Source: Saccharina japonica (lineage: Eukaryota; Sar; Phaeophyceae; Laminariales; Laminariaceae). From it: a stretch of DNA of 64,000 nucleotides. The translations under genes were made by a program, and so were the position numbers. The notes under the pieces were generated by a model. It saw only the letters and a list, made by a program, of their open reading frames with translations. It was not told the origin of the DNA and ran no database searches. The stretch is taken from contig MEHQ01004557.1 of the NCBI GenBank assembly GCA_008828725.1, positions 1 to 64,000 of the forward strand, written 5' to 3'. Position 1 is the stretch's first letter, and every line of letters begins with the position of its first letter. This document shows, piece by piece, positions 40,980-50,287 of this stretch.

Positions 40980-41037
40980 GACAAAAACAACCAGCTGGGT
41001 AAGACCTGGCGAGGCGTCGCACGGGGTGGCTCGCTGA
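40980..41037 (+). CDS. C2-WW gene exon 9 (end of WW, stop)
   Basis: One base completing Thr369, then TKTTSWVRPGEASHGVAR and a TGA at 41035-41037. It supplies the second WW Trp (375) and the closing Pro378. Acceptor GTGCGCGCAG after a long T/C tract. The stop follows nine residues after the domain, so no HECT or other domain is attached. Confidence 0.9.
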
Positions 41038-42002
41038 CGTTTCTGATCACAAAAAAGTGGCAGCAGGAAGTTGTGCTGTGGGCGTCGGCAGCAAATGGCG
41101 GGGGGGCCTCGCCGTGATAACCTCACACAACTTACCTAGTAGTGCCAACCATGACTTGCGACTTGGAAAGTCGTCAGGAGGGGGGGCAGCTTTCGAGTGT
41201 AGTGGTCCCCCGCTGTTGACCATGGTGGGATGTTACCAGCCGCGGGGCGGAAAGGAGGATGAGTTTTCGTGCCGAAGATTCTGTTTTGGGGGGGGGGGAC
41301 AATTGCCATGTTTTGGGAATCGTTACCTTTGTCCATGAAGTAAAAGTGGCAGTCCTGCATCAACCCTGCGTCTCGCATTTTGTTGTTTGAATTGTCGTGT
41401 GTCGTGGTCGAAAATTGTGGCCGGGGTGTGTGAAGCCGGGCGCGCGCTTGTGACCCTATCCCTGGGGTAAATAAACAATACCTGGTACGTAAATACTGCT
41501 GTTGCAGTCCCTGTTTTTTTTTTCTTTTCTTTTTCTTTTGTCGTTGGACCTGGTCGATCGCGGGCTCAACTGTTTGTTTTTTTGCTCCTGTGGGTGTGAT
41601 TACTTCGTAGGTGTACCTGGTACACGTGTTTGCGTCGCGTTGTGTTTCGACCGAATTAAGGGTAGTAACGTATAAATAAGTCCAAATTGCTGGTGGTTTA
41701 ATTGTACAAATAAAGCCCCAATTTGTCGATGTTTGACTACAGTAGTAAGTATAAAAGAAGCCCCGGCATTGTTTGGGTGTTTAGATTTAGGAAGCAGGTT
41801 ATCACCGCCCGTGATTTGTTTCTTCTAAATAGTTTGTACAGTAGTTATAGCGTTTTACGTACGTACGACTTTTGTAGGAGTGTTAAACGATGCAACCCCC
41901 AGTCAATGTGTGAAGCAAGTCCAGCGTGCCACATCCCAGCTGCCAAAACACAGGCACAGCGTAATCAATCATCGCACCCCCCCCCTCTCTGATGAGCTGT
42001 AG
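41038..42002. other. 3' flank of the C2-WW gene
   Basis: Probable 3' UTR and flank. AATAAA is present at 41470-41475 and 41709-41714; neither can be proven to be the polyadenylation signal. G-runs lie at 41169 and 41289. No other gene is recognised. Confidence 0.45.
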
Positions 42003-42140
42003 ACGCGGGTGGGCTTCGATGTGTACCCGACCAGATCGCGCTGCCGTTCCACCGTGACACTCGATGATGAGCGGGTCGAAGTCTGCGTCCCGATGAACCA
42101 AGTCGGTGCGGTCGAAAGCTCGAGCTCCCCGTGTGCGCGG
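42003..42140 (+). other. Exon-like segment, unassigned
   Basis: 138 bp (46 codons) between a good acceptor (C/T-rich tract, then GCTGTAG) and a good donor (GCGCGG|GTTAGT), in one open frame with higher GC than its surroundings. The translation includes STVTLDDERVEVCVPMNQVG. No domain can be named and no partner exons were found, so this may be an internal exon of an unseen gene, a relic, or chance. The minus strand is also open here. Confidence 0.25.
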
Positions 42141-43969
42141 GTTAGTTGGACCGTAACTTGTGTGGTGGGTTCCCATAAGTTTTGGGTGGACATATGTACG
42201 GTAGCCATGTTGTGTGTGTTTTCCCCCTGTACTATGTTAAAGGAGTCATTTTATTGAAAGTATCACGTACTTTGACGTACGAGTAGGCGTTTTCTGGTAC
42301 TACTACGATAGTTGGCTGATACTACTACGGTAGCTGGTTGATCAAGGATCTCTGTTGTCTGGAGATATCTTTCCCCCCCCCCTTGACTTACTTTTGCTCA
42401 TATTTCCCTTCGTGAATGCGAGGAGCAACGGAAAGGGGAACAAAGAAAAAGGAGATGAAACGAGAAGAGAAGAGGTGTTAAATTCCCAACCAAGAGCCTC
42501 TGCATATGCAAAGGGACGCGGGCGCAGAGGTTGACCAAACCTCCTGTCGGAGCCCTCTTGAGATTTGGCGTCGCCGGCAGGACGTTTTGGGCCTCCGCTT
42601 AAAATTCCGGCCAATAAAGAGTTTGAGCCAAGCTTGGTTAGCATACGTACCTAAAGAACCTTTTTCGAGAAGCAATCAACGATGTGACCTTAACCCTTTT
42701 TAGTACGGCACTCTAATTCCAAGATAAACCTACATATCGCTCTAATTTCAAGTGTTTTTGTCCCCACAACGGGAGTGCGGTCCCACTTCAAGGGTTTTCA
42801 AGCAGCCCGCCCTCGATGGGACAGACTGGAACGATCACACGGGGGGGGGTTCTCGTATATCTAGCCATACCATATCCACTGACTGCGGTAAACACCTGCG
42901 TATATACCTGGAATGCGGACAGTGTTGCTCTACTCACGCACCTATTTCCCCGATTTATCTGGTCTGGGATGTCTATAATACTCGAAACCTGTCTGTCTGT
43001 CTGTCTGCCTGTCTGTCTGCCTAACCCCCCTCTGTTCACTCTCTAATGGAGCTCCGCATATGTTTTCTCCCCCTGGAATTGAATAAGAAAGCGTCCTACG
43101 CATGAGAAACTCAGCCATCTGTGGGAACGTACGTAGTGTTCCCCAGCAGGTATAATCTCTTTCTTCGTGTTTGGTGTGGAGACAAAAACACCGAGGTAGG
43201 TGGGTTATGCTTGTGGCGTTACCACCACCACCACCACGCTCTCGGGGGTCAGCAACAACACGAACGAGGTAATCATCTCAGAGTGCCCCCGAGGAGCCAG
43301 GATCACCTTGAAGGATTACAATAATAGTGACAATGAGGCGGTACGGTCTAGGGGATACGACCTGGTATCGACACCACTTTCTCCGTATTTGGTGTGGAAA
43401 CGGTTGTGTGGCGTTACCACTACACTCTCGGGGGGTCAGAATCATCACGAGGTGATCTCAGAGTGCCGGTGGGTTGTGTGGCGTTACCACACCCTCAGGG
43501 GTCGGCAACACGAGGTACCCCCAGAGTGCCCCCGAGGAGCCACAGGATGGCCTTGAAGGATGGTATATACTGATCGTGAGGCGGTATACCGGTCAAGGGG
43601 GATAGGGACCTGGTACCCACTCATCAGCCAGAAAAAAAAAGAAAAAAAAATACATGTCGTGTGCCTGGTCGGAGATGGACACTTAAGAATTCACACTAAA
43701 CTCCAGTCATTTCATTTCACCCTCTCGGGGCTTCCGAGGGAAAAATTGGTGATGAAAAAGAAAAAGCGACGATTTGCAGCAACGGCGGCGGTCACTGCGT
43801 GCTTTTGGGGGGGGGGGGTGATATCATACAATGGTTACAATGCAAGGAGTCGGTCGTAAGGCACCGGCGCAACACGATGAACCTATATACCCGTCCGTGC
43901 TGCTGGGTGCTCGCGCTTGCTCGTAGACGGCTGATAGCAGCAGAGGGTCATTATCGTTGTTCCTATTCC
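42141..43969. other. Non-coding region with local tandem repeats
   Basis: A degraded type A TTAA element lies at about 42690-42797. A (CTGT)n run lies near 42990-43018. From 43190 to 43620 there are irregular copies of a unit with GTGGCGTTACCAC, CTCGGGGGTCAG and AGAGTGCCCCCGAGGAGCCA. No gene is recognised. Confidence 0.5.
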
Positions 43970-44074
43970 GGAGGACCATAGTAAATAGGGACCAAATATT
44001 GTTGATAAAAAATAGATGGGGTATATGGGTTTTTTGTTTCCCGTAGGTCCCCCTATTTACTATTGTGGTCCCCC
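43970..44074. mobile_element. MITE with GGACCATAGTAAATAGGGACC ends
   Basis: Left CCGGAGGACCATAGTAAATA, right CCCTATTTACTATTGTGGTC followed by CCCCCG, with an AT-rich centre of about 50 bp. Same family as 25537-25632 and 62590-62706. Confidence 0.75.
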
Positions 44075-44937
44075 GTGATAGTCGCTATCCCATCTATCCC
44101 TTAAAAGGGTTCCATGAACTCCATTCACCCACCCGTAGTACCCGCTCAATCCTTTTTTTGTATACCGATGCGTCACGACGACGACCTCATCAACAAAAAA
44201 CTCAACAACACCCACACCTCGCGCTACGCACTACTACCACAAACCCCCTCCCCAATTTATGTTTTTTTTGTGTTACTACTTCTGCCTATATACGTAACCC
44301 TCCCCAGTTTGATTGACTACTACGTGCATACCCTCCTCAGTCAACCTTGGCACCAAACTTTGATGAAGGTCACCTGATCCCACTATGATGGCACAGCAGC
44401 AGTGTCCCCTTCCGCTGACCACGACCTTTTTTTGTTTTTTGTTTTCATCGACACGGGGCCCTCGGGACTCTGACCACGAGGTTTTTCTTTTTCATCGACA
44501 CGGGTCTTGGCACTGTCAACGACTTTTTTTTTTTGTTTGTTTTTCATTTTCATCCACACGGGTCCCGGCACGGGCTTAGGATGAGGATTTTAACGACCCC
44601 CCTGCCTCCAAACAAGCATCCCTATTGTCTGCTTCGCGTAGGTTTTTCACCAGATTTTTCTGCGTATATACGAATGGCCACCGCTGCCATGCCGTCTTTG
44701 ACGACGCCACCCTGTTTTTGTTTTTTGTTTTTTCGATTTTTCTCTGTCTCAACGCATGTATACGTCGTGTCCGTCGTACTCAGCAACGATAGCATGGCAT
44801 TATTGCATCGTCTACTCTGCTCACTGCACAACAACCAATGTAGTTTTTCTCTGCTGTGTCGTAGTTTCGTGACCACAGAGCTTGTATTGTCGCTCAAGGA
44901 TTGAAATAATCGGATCGGCAAGGACACTGACTGGGTG
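44075..44937. other. Non-coding region
   Basis: T-rich runs alternate with CGACACGGG-type phrases (44440-44590), a degenerate repeat containing TTTTCATCGACACGGG. No gene is recognised. Confidence 0.5.
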
Positions 44938-45135
44938 TTTTTTTTTTTCCCATCCCCATTTATTATCTTCGCCCTTCCTTTCTCTCTCCTTCCTGGTCGT
45001 AACTCACAGATCTGGGGTCACAAAGTAGGCTCTTTCTCCCTCCTCCCCCACTACGGTTCTTGCCTTGCATTTTCATCGCGAGAAGACAGACTCCAGCCCT
45101 TTCTTCCCTCGTCGACTCTGTGCTGGATATCGACT
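44938..45135 (-). repeat. SINE-like copy with A-tail
   Basis: Read on the minus strand it ends GGGCGAAGATAATAAATGGG and then an A-run (the T-run at 44938-44949). It shares the CTCGCGATGAAAATGCAAGG block with 26105-26135. At 44996 the phrase GGTCGTAACTCACAGATC is the site that in the copy at 61829 is interrupted by a TTAA element. Confidence 0.7.
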
Positions 45136-45347
45136 GGTGGAAAAAACGAAAAAACGGTTTCATGTGAAGAACGCCTACTCGTACACTTCGAACCGCAGAC
45201 CTCCAACGACGGTCCTACCTCTTCAGCTTTTTCTTGCTGTCGAGAGCTTCCGTTGTAGGGCTGCTGCCGCCGCGACCATCTCGCATGCTGCTATCGATCA
45301 CGGCTTCGGCAACGAACTGTGGCGACCCCCCGTTCTATGAGATAACG

Positions 45348-45380
<33 letters not shown>

Positions 45381-45534
45381 TTCTCCCTTTTTTTTGCGGA
45401 CACCACGGCTGGCGGTCGAGTTATATCATTTGTGCGGGGTGGGGAACCAAAAATCCGCACAAAGGGGAATTATCGTATCACGTAGTGTGTCCCCTGGTAC
45501 AAGGTAAGGCGCTCACGAGGAAATCACTTATTCG
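45136..45534. other. Non-coding region with a C-homopolymer
   Basis: No gene is recognised. A C-run of about 34 bases lies at 45347-45380. Such tracts recur at the edges of gaps in this assembly. Confidence 0.5.
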
Positions 45535-46035
45535 CAGTATATTTAACCATTGCCGTCTCTGGAAGTGGTCACACCAGGAAAAAAAAAACAATTACTCCGA
45601 CGCTGCCATCCATATGCACGAAAGTCCGCCTCACAAGCGGTTCTTGAGTAGGGTGGAACTCACGGTACGTGCGGCTCGCCGGACACCTCACGGCGCTTCG
45701 TGCTTGGTGCAAGCAAGGCCTGCCTGGTTGGTGAAAACCCGACGTGTTCTGTTTCGGCAGTGTAGGGGTTGCGAGGGTCTATGGGCATTCAACTAGGGCC
45801 ATGCATGACACGAGTGTCCCCCCCTCCCCCTCTACAGTCGTATCTGTTAGGAGTAGGGACGGTGCTCCGTCTCGAAAGGGGTACGTGGTCAACTGGTCAA
45901 CTGATTAGGGCAACCAACAAATAAGTGCCCCCCCCCCTCCCCCCCGTGGTTGGTGAAAGCCCAAAGTGCTCCGTCCCGGCATTGTAGGGATGCGAGGGTC
46001 TATGGTCATATGACTACGGCCGTGCACGACATGAG
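45535..46035 (+). repeat. Dispersed composite repeat, forward copies
   Basis: A full unit at 45535-45815 has GTCTCTGGAAGTGGTCACAC, then CCGCCTCACAAGCGGTTCTT and GCGAGGGTCTATGGGCAT. It is followed by the GTTAGGAGTAGGGACGGTGC module (45847-45910) and a partial unit (45945-46035). C-runs separate them. Confidence 0.75.
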
Positions 46036-46066
46036 TACACCCCCCCCCCTCTCCCCCCGCGCCCCC

Positions 46067-46924
46067 NNNNNNNNNNNNNNNNNNNNNNNNNNNNNNNNNN
46101 NNNNNNNNNNNNNNNNNNNNNNNNNNNNNNNNNNNNNNNNNNNNNNNNNNNNNNNNNNNNNNNNNNNNNNNNNNNNNNNNNNNNNNNNNNNNNNNNNNNN
46201 NNNNNNNNNNNNNNNNNNNNNNNNNNNNNNNNNNNNNNNNNNNNNNNNNNNNNNNNNNNNNNNNNNNNNNNNNNNNNNNNNNNNNNNNNNNNNNNNNNNN
46301 NNNNNNNNNNNNNNNNNNNNNNNNNNNNNNNNNNNNNNNNNNNNNNNNNNNNNNNNNNNNNNNNNNNNNNNNNNNNNNNNNNNNNNNNNNNNNNNNNNNN
46401 NNNNNNNNNNNNNNNNNNNNNNNNNNNNNNNNNNNNNNNNNNNNNNNNNNNNNNNNNNNNNNNNNNNNNNNNNNNNNNNNNNNNNNNNNNNNNNNNNNNN
46501 NNNNNNNNNNNNNNNNNNNNNNNNNNNNNNNNNNNNNNNNNNNNNNNNNNNNNNNNNNNNNNNNNNNNNNNNNNNNNNNNNNNNNNNNNNNNNNNNNNNN
46601 NNNNNNNNNNNNNNNNNNNNNNNNNNNNNNNNNNNNNNNNNNNNNNNNNNNNNNNNNNNNNNNNNNNNNNNNNNNNNNNNNNNNNNNNNNNNNNNNNNNN
46701 NNNNNNNNNNNNNNNNNNNNNNNNNNNNNNNNNNNNNNNNNNNNNNNNNNNNNNNNNNNNNNNNNNNNNNNNNNNNNNNNNNNNNNNNNNNNNNNNNNNN
46801 NNNNNNNNNNNNNNNNNNNNNNNNNNNNNNNNNNNNNNNNNNNNNNNNNNNNNNNNNNNNNNNNNNNNNNNNNNNNNNNNNNNNNNNNNNNNNNNNNNNN
46901 NNNNNNNNNNNNNNNNNNNNNNNN
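46067..46924. other. Assembly gap (858 N)
   Basis: Undetermined bases between two C-homopolymers and between copies of the dispersed composite repeat. The long open frames that appear to cross it are artefacts. Confidence 1.
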
Positions 46925-47176
46925 CCCCCCCCCCCCCCCGCCTATTCTATCGGGCTTGAGCACGGTCGGTCCGATCACCGGCAGCCGGCCAATCATCAAT
47001 TGCTCCCCGTCGCCGCCACGACAAGAGTCACTTGCCGTGTCGTCTCCCCGCGGGGAGCTGGAGATCGAAGCAGATGCTACGGTAGGGATTATGATAGTAA
47101 CCATAAGGTTTTCTTGAGGTTCCCCTCGCTTGAGGAACTTGTTTGTGTGTACCGTACCTCAGCAAAACGCCGACTA

Positions 47177-47413
47177 CGGAGGCGTGTTTCAACAGGGGCC
47201 TTTTTTGTCTACCCTGTAGGTTTGTAAAGAGTATTCGGAGGCGTGTTTCAACAGGGGCCTTTTTTGTCTACCCTGTAGGTTTGTAAATAATATTCGGAGG
47301 CGTGTTTCAACAGGGGCCTGCTTTGTCTACCCTGTAGGTTTGTAAAGAATATTCGGAGGCGTGTTTCAACAGGGGCCTGCTTTGTCTACCCTGTAGGTTT
47401 TGTAAAGAATAAT
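47177..47413 (+). repeat. 60-bp minisatellite, four copies
   Basis: The unit begins GGAGGCGTGTTTCAACAGGG, continues with TTTGTCTACCCTGTAGGTTT and ends GTAAAGAATATTC. Copies start near 47177, 47236, 47296 and 47356 with a few substitutions (CCTTTTTT against CCTGCTTT). Confidence 0.92.
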
Positions 47414-47724
47414 ACCTTCGACACAAAAAAAATACTTCCTTAAAGTAAAGGTAATGTAACGGTATGGGGGGCACAGCAGTGCTTACTCAGTTGAGAAGCT
47501 CCCATTACCTCAGAAAAAAAGTTACGTATGGCCATAAAATGCTGCCCCGATATCGTACTGCTCTGGTCTCTCCCGCGATTCTATTGAAACGTTATCCGCA
47601 CGCTGGTTGTGGACCTGAGAGCGGCACAGGAAACAGGGATCCCTCAAGCAGTGATATCTCGATTGATATATTTTCTCTCTCTCTCGCCCCCCTTCGCGCT
47701 TGGTGCGAGAAAATGTTTGCCTGA

Positions 47725-48473
47725 TTCGTGAAAACCCAACGTGCCCGGTCCCGACATTGTATATAGGGATGCGAGGGTCTATGGTCATACAACTACGGCC
47801 ACACACGACATGAGTACCCCCCCCCCCCCCCAATTGCATTCGAAGCTGTCATCCATTGCAAGTCTGCCTCACAAGCGGTTCTTGAGTAGGACGCAGCTCA
47901 CCCATCGTACGACTCGCCGAACATCTCACGGTGCTTCGCGCTTGGTGCAAAAGCAATGCCTGCCGGGTCGGCGACAGCCCGACGTGCTCCGTCCCGGCAA
48001 TGTAGGGATGCGAGGGTCTATGCTCATACAACTACGGCCATGCATGAACATGAGTACCCCCCCCCCCCTCCGCTACAGTTGCCTCTGTTAGGAGTAGGAA
48101 CGGTGCTCCGTCTCGAAAGGGGTGCACGGCCAATGGTCAAAATGACTCTAAGACCAGCAACAAACGAGTACGCCCGCCAACCCGGCGTGCTCCGTCCCAG
48201 CATTGTAGGGATGCAAGGGTCTATGCTCATACAACTACGGCCTGCACGACATGAGTCCCCCTCTTCCCGTTACAGTTGCCTCTGTTAGGAGTAGGGACGG
48301 TGCTCCGTCTCGAAAGGGATGCACGGCCAATGGTCAAATGACTCTTGAGACCGGCAAAAAACGAGTACGCCCACCAACCCGACGTGCTCCGTCCCGGCAC
48401 TACCGTAGGGATGCGTAAGGGCCATGGTCAAACGACTACGGCCACGCATGGCATGCGGCTAATGAGTACACCC

Positions 48474-48475
<2 letters not shown>
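47725..48475 (+). repeat. Tandem alternation of two dispersed repeat modules
   Basis: Module 1 (GCTCCGTCCCGGCATTGTAG then GATGCGAGGGTCTATGGTCA) and module 2 (GTTAGGAGTAGG then GGTGCTCCGTCTCGAAAGGG) alternate with a period near 190 bp at about 47990-48360. Partial copies lie on either side. Confidence 0.8.
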
Positions 48476-48505
<30 letters not shown>

Positions 48506-48721
48506 TCATCGTACATAGTCGTGTTGTGACACCCGCGTTTCGAGATCACTTTCCGGAGTCCATGCGCCCGATAAATTTGTTAGCCTGCCGTATTCGCTGG
48601 TGGTGGTGCATGATGATAAGGGTCGTATTCTTCACAAACTCGAGACAGTAAATAATTTTTTAACTTGTCTTCGTTCTTGAACTCACTCCCTGCCCTTCGT
48701 CCCGCCTTGAGTGAGCCGCCC
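48476..48721. other. CGT/CAT trinucleotide run and flank
   Basis: (CGT)n then CAT-type repeats at 48476-48512, followed by non-coding sequence with no recognised gene. Confidence 0.6.
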
Positions 48722-48972
48722 TGGACTCGTGCTACGGTAGAGGTAGCACTTTTTGGCCGAATCGTTTTCTGAACGGTCGGGCTCCTTAACCCAAATTCGT
48801 CGGACTTTTTTCATTCTTGTGACGAAATAAGTTTCAGAGTATACTTCGGCCATGAGATTTCGCATCCGGCAGCACTTTTATTTTCCTCCAAAATCGTTTT
48901 TTCGGTGAGGTATGCCGCTCCTTAAGTGAAGAGCTCAGAAAAAACATGGTGCACCTCTATCGTAGCATGCGT
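48722..48972 (-). mobile_element. MITE with GTGCTACGGTAGAGGTAGCAC ends
   Basis: The left end GTGCTACGGTAGAGGTAGCA and the right end GTGCACCTCTATCGTAGCAT are imperfect inverted repeats. The interior carries GGGCTCCTTAACCCAAATTC and TTTTCCTCCAAAATCG, shared with 5160-5425 and the array at 55700-56935. About 250 bp, non-coding. Confidence 0.75.
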
Positions 48973-49169
48973 CCCTGGCGGACGGACAGCGCCCGTCTTT
49001 GGGGGGGCGGTGATGAGTCGGTCCGTACACTTGCGCCCCCCCTAACTATCCAAGGAATGTGCTTCAAGACTGGTTTTTCTGACACCTTGGTGTCGTACAC
49101 AGATCGGCAGGGAAAAAAAATCGGTCTGTTGATGGTAGCGTCATAACTGTCTGAGGTCTGCAAGCAATA

Positions 49170-49275
49170 TCTGCCTGATGGTTGGTGATAACCCAACGTG
49201 CTCCGTCCCGGCATTGTAGGGATGCGAGGGTCTTTGGTCATACGACTACGGTCGTGCACGACATGAGTACACCCA
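49170..49275 (+). repeat. Partial composite-repeat copy
   Basis: It carries GGTTGGTGATAACCCAACGT, GTAGGGATGCGAGGGTCT and ACGACATGAGTACACCC, a fragment of the repeat at 45535. Confidence 0.7.
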
Positions 49276-49298
49276 CCCCTGGTGGGTGTGTCATATCG

Positions 49299-49545
49299 TC
49301 AGCGCAGAGTATGATAGACCCTTTTTTTGTACCCTCTCTGCCGGTCACGTCTCTCGGCGGGACTCGTTACCCGTTCTATCTGCCGATGGTTGCACGCGGT
49401 GTCCACCCGACTGACAGTACCACTATGTCCCGAAATATAAGAAACGTTCGAATTGCATATAAACATACAAACGCTGCTTCTATTTAAGTACAGAGTGGTA
49501 TAACCGAAAAAGGGGCACGGCTGATGATGGTGCACCACTGCTTGC

Positions 49546-49631
<86 letters not shown>

Positions 49632-50033
49632 AAGTGTAGCTGTACGCTGTACGTACGTAGCTATGATGGTAAGCAACTCGCGCAGCAGGGCGGGTGTTTT
49701 GTAGCTACCTTCAACGCTATCGAGTTGGTGGTCGGCCTCCAGGAAAAATAGTCGAAAGGGGTCTCGATTGTCGTAGAGCCGGTCAAACTTACCAGTAGAT
49801 ACTCGCATCACATTCGATATAAAACCACGCACGTCTTGGTTTTTTGTTTTGGCGACTTTTTCGCGGTCATTCCCATAATCCCGCAAAAACTCGCGCCATA
49901 CGTTAGAGCACAGCAGTAGGGAACAAACAGCCCGACCACCATGGAAGGAAAGGTCCCCCGGTCTGGACCCGGAAACGTTGCCATAAAACACTCCTCTTTC
50001 GTACGCGGATATAGATGCTCGAAGCATTTCCAC
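49299..50033 (-). other. Unrecognised open frame with poly-Leu tail
   Basis: A 244-codon minus-strand frame. The first 130 codons have a fairly even amino-acid mix (for example WREFLRDYGNDREKVAKTKN) and the end is a Leu run coded by the (AAC)n microsatellite read in reverse. No domain, no clear splice signals and no homologous copy in the window. It may be chance or a relic; function unknown. Confidence 0.2.
49545..49631. repeat. (AAC)n microsatellite
   Basis: About 28 near-perfect AAC units. They read as poly-Gln on the + strand and poly-Leu on the minus strand. Confidence 0.95.
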
Positions 50034-50194
50034 GCCTTTGACTGACTACAGCGCTTGCTGGCAATTGACAACGGTGGTGGCGTATAGCTCGTTCACCGCA
50101 CGATGGCACCAATGCTCCAATGCTAACATATACCTGGTATGAGTTTTGCGGGGGGGAAAAACGACCTCACAGGTTAGTTTTACCTTACTTCATT

Positions 50195-50287
50195 TTAACC
50201 CCTTAAGAACTGGTCCCACCAATTTTTGGGACGAATTACTTGGAATAAGTAGGGGACATTTTTTTTTTTCAGTTCTTAATGAGTTAA
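50195..50287 (+). mobile_element. Type B TTAA MITE with clear TIRs
   Basis: TTAACCCCTTAAGAACTG at the left, CAGTTCTTAATGAGTTAA at the right, matching as inverted repeats in about 16 of 18 positions. TTAA at both ends. This is the best-preserved single copy of the type B unit. Confidence 0.85.

Larger units (their letters stand above)
11095..41037 (+). other. C2-WW domain gene, nine exons, 387 aa
   Basis: Whole-gene entry. Joining 11095-11166, 28426-28554, 30463-30554, 32228-32374, 34700-34808, 36666-36876, 37607-37891, 38917-38977 and 40980-41037 gives one unbroken frame of 387 codons plus stop, with phases agreeing at all eight junctions. The C2 domain is residues about 5-126. The Ala/Pro/Gly/Tyr-rich linker is about 127-348, and the WW domain about 349-378 with Trp353 and Trp375. 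C2 domains bind membranes or proteins and WW domains bind Pro-rich ligands, so an adaptor role at membranes is likely. Most Asp residues that coordinate calcium in classical C2 domains are not seen (Asp30 is kept; Asn81 and Asn83 sit where Asp is expected), suggesting calcium-independent binding. The order matches the N-terminus of Nedd4-type ligases, but no HECT domain follows. Introns range from 730 to 17259 bp. Possible AATAAA signals lie at 41470 and 41709. Confidence 0.85.

Noticed and set aside
45905-47227. 399- and 425-codon frames
   Set aside because: They run through 858 undetermined bases and C-homopolymers.
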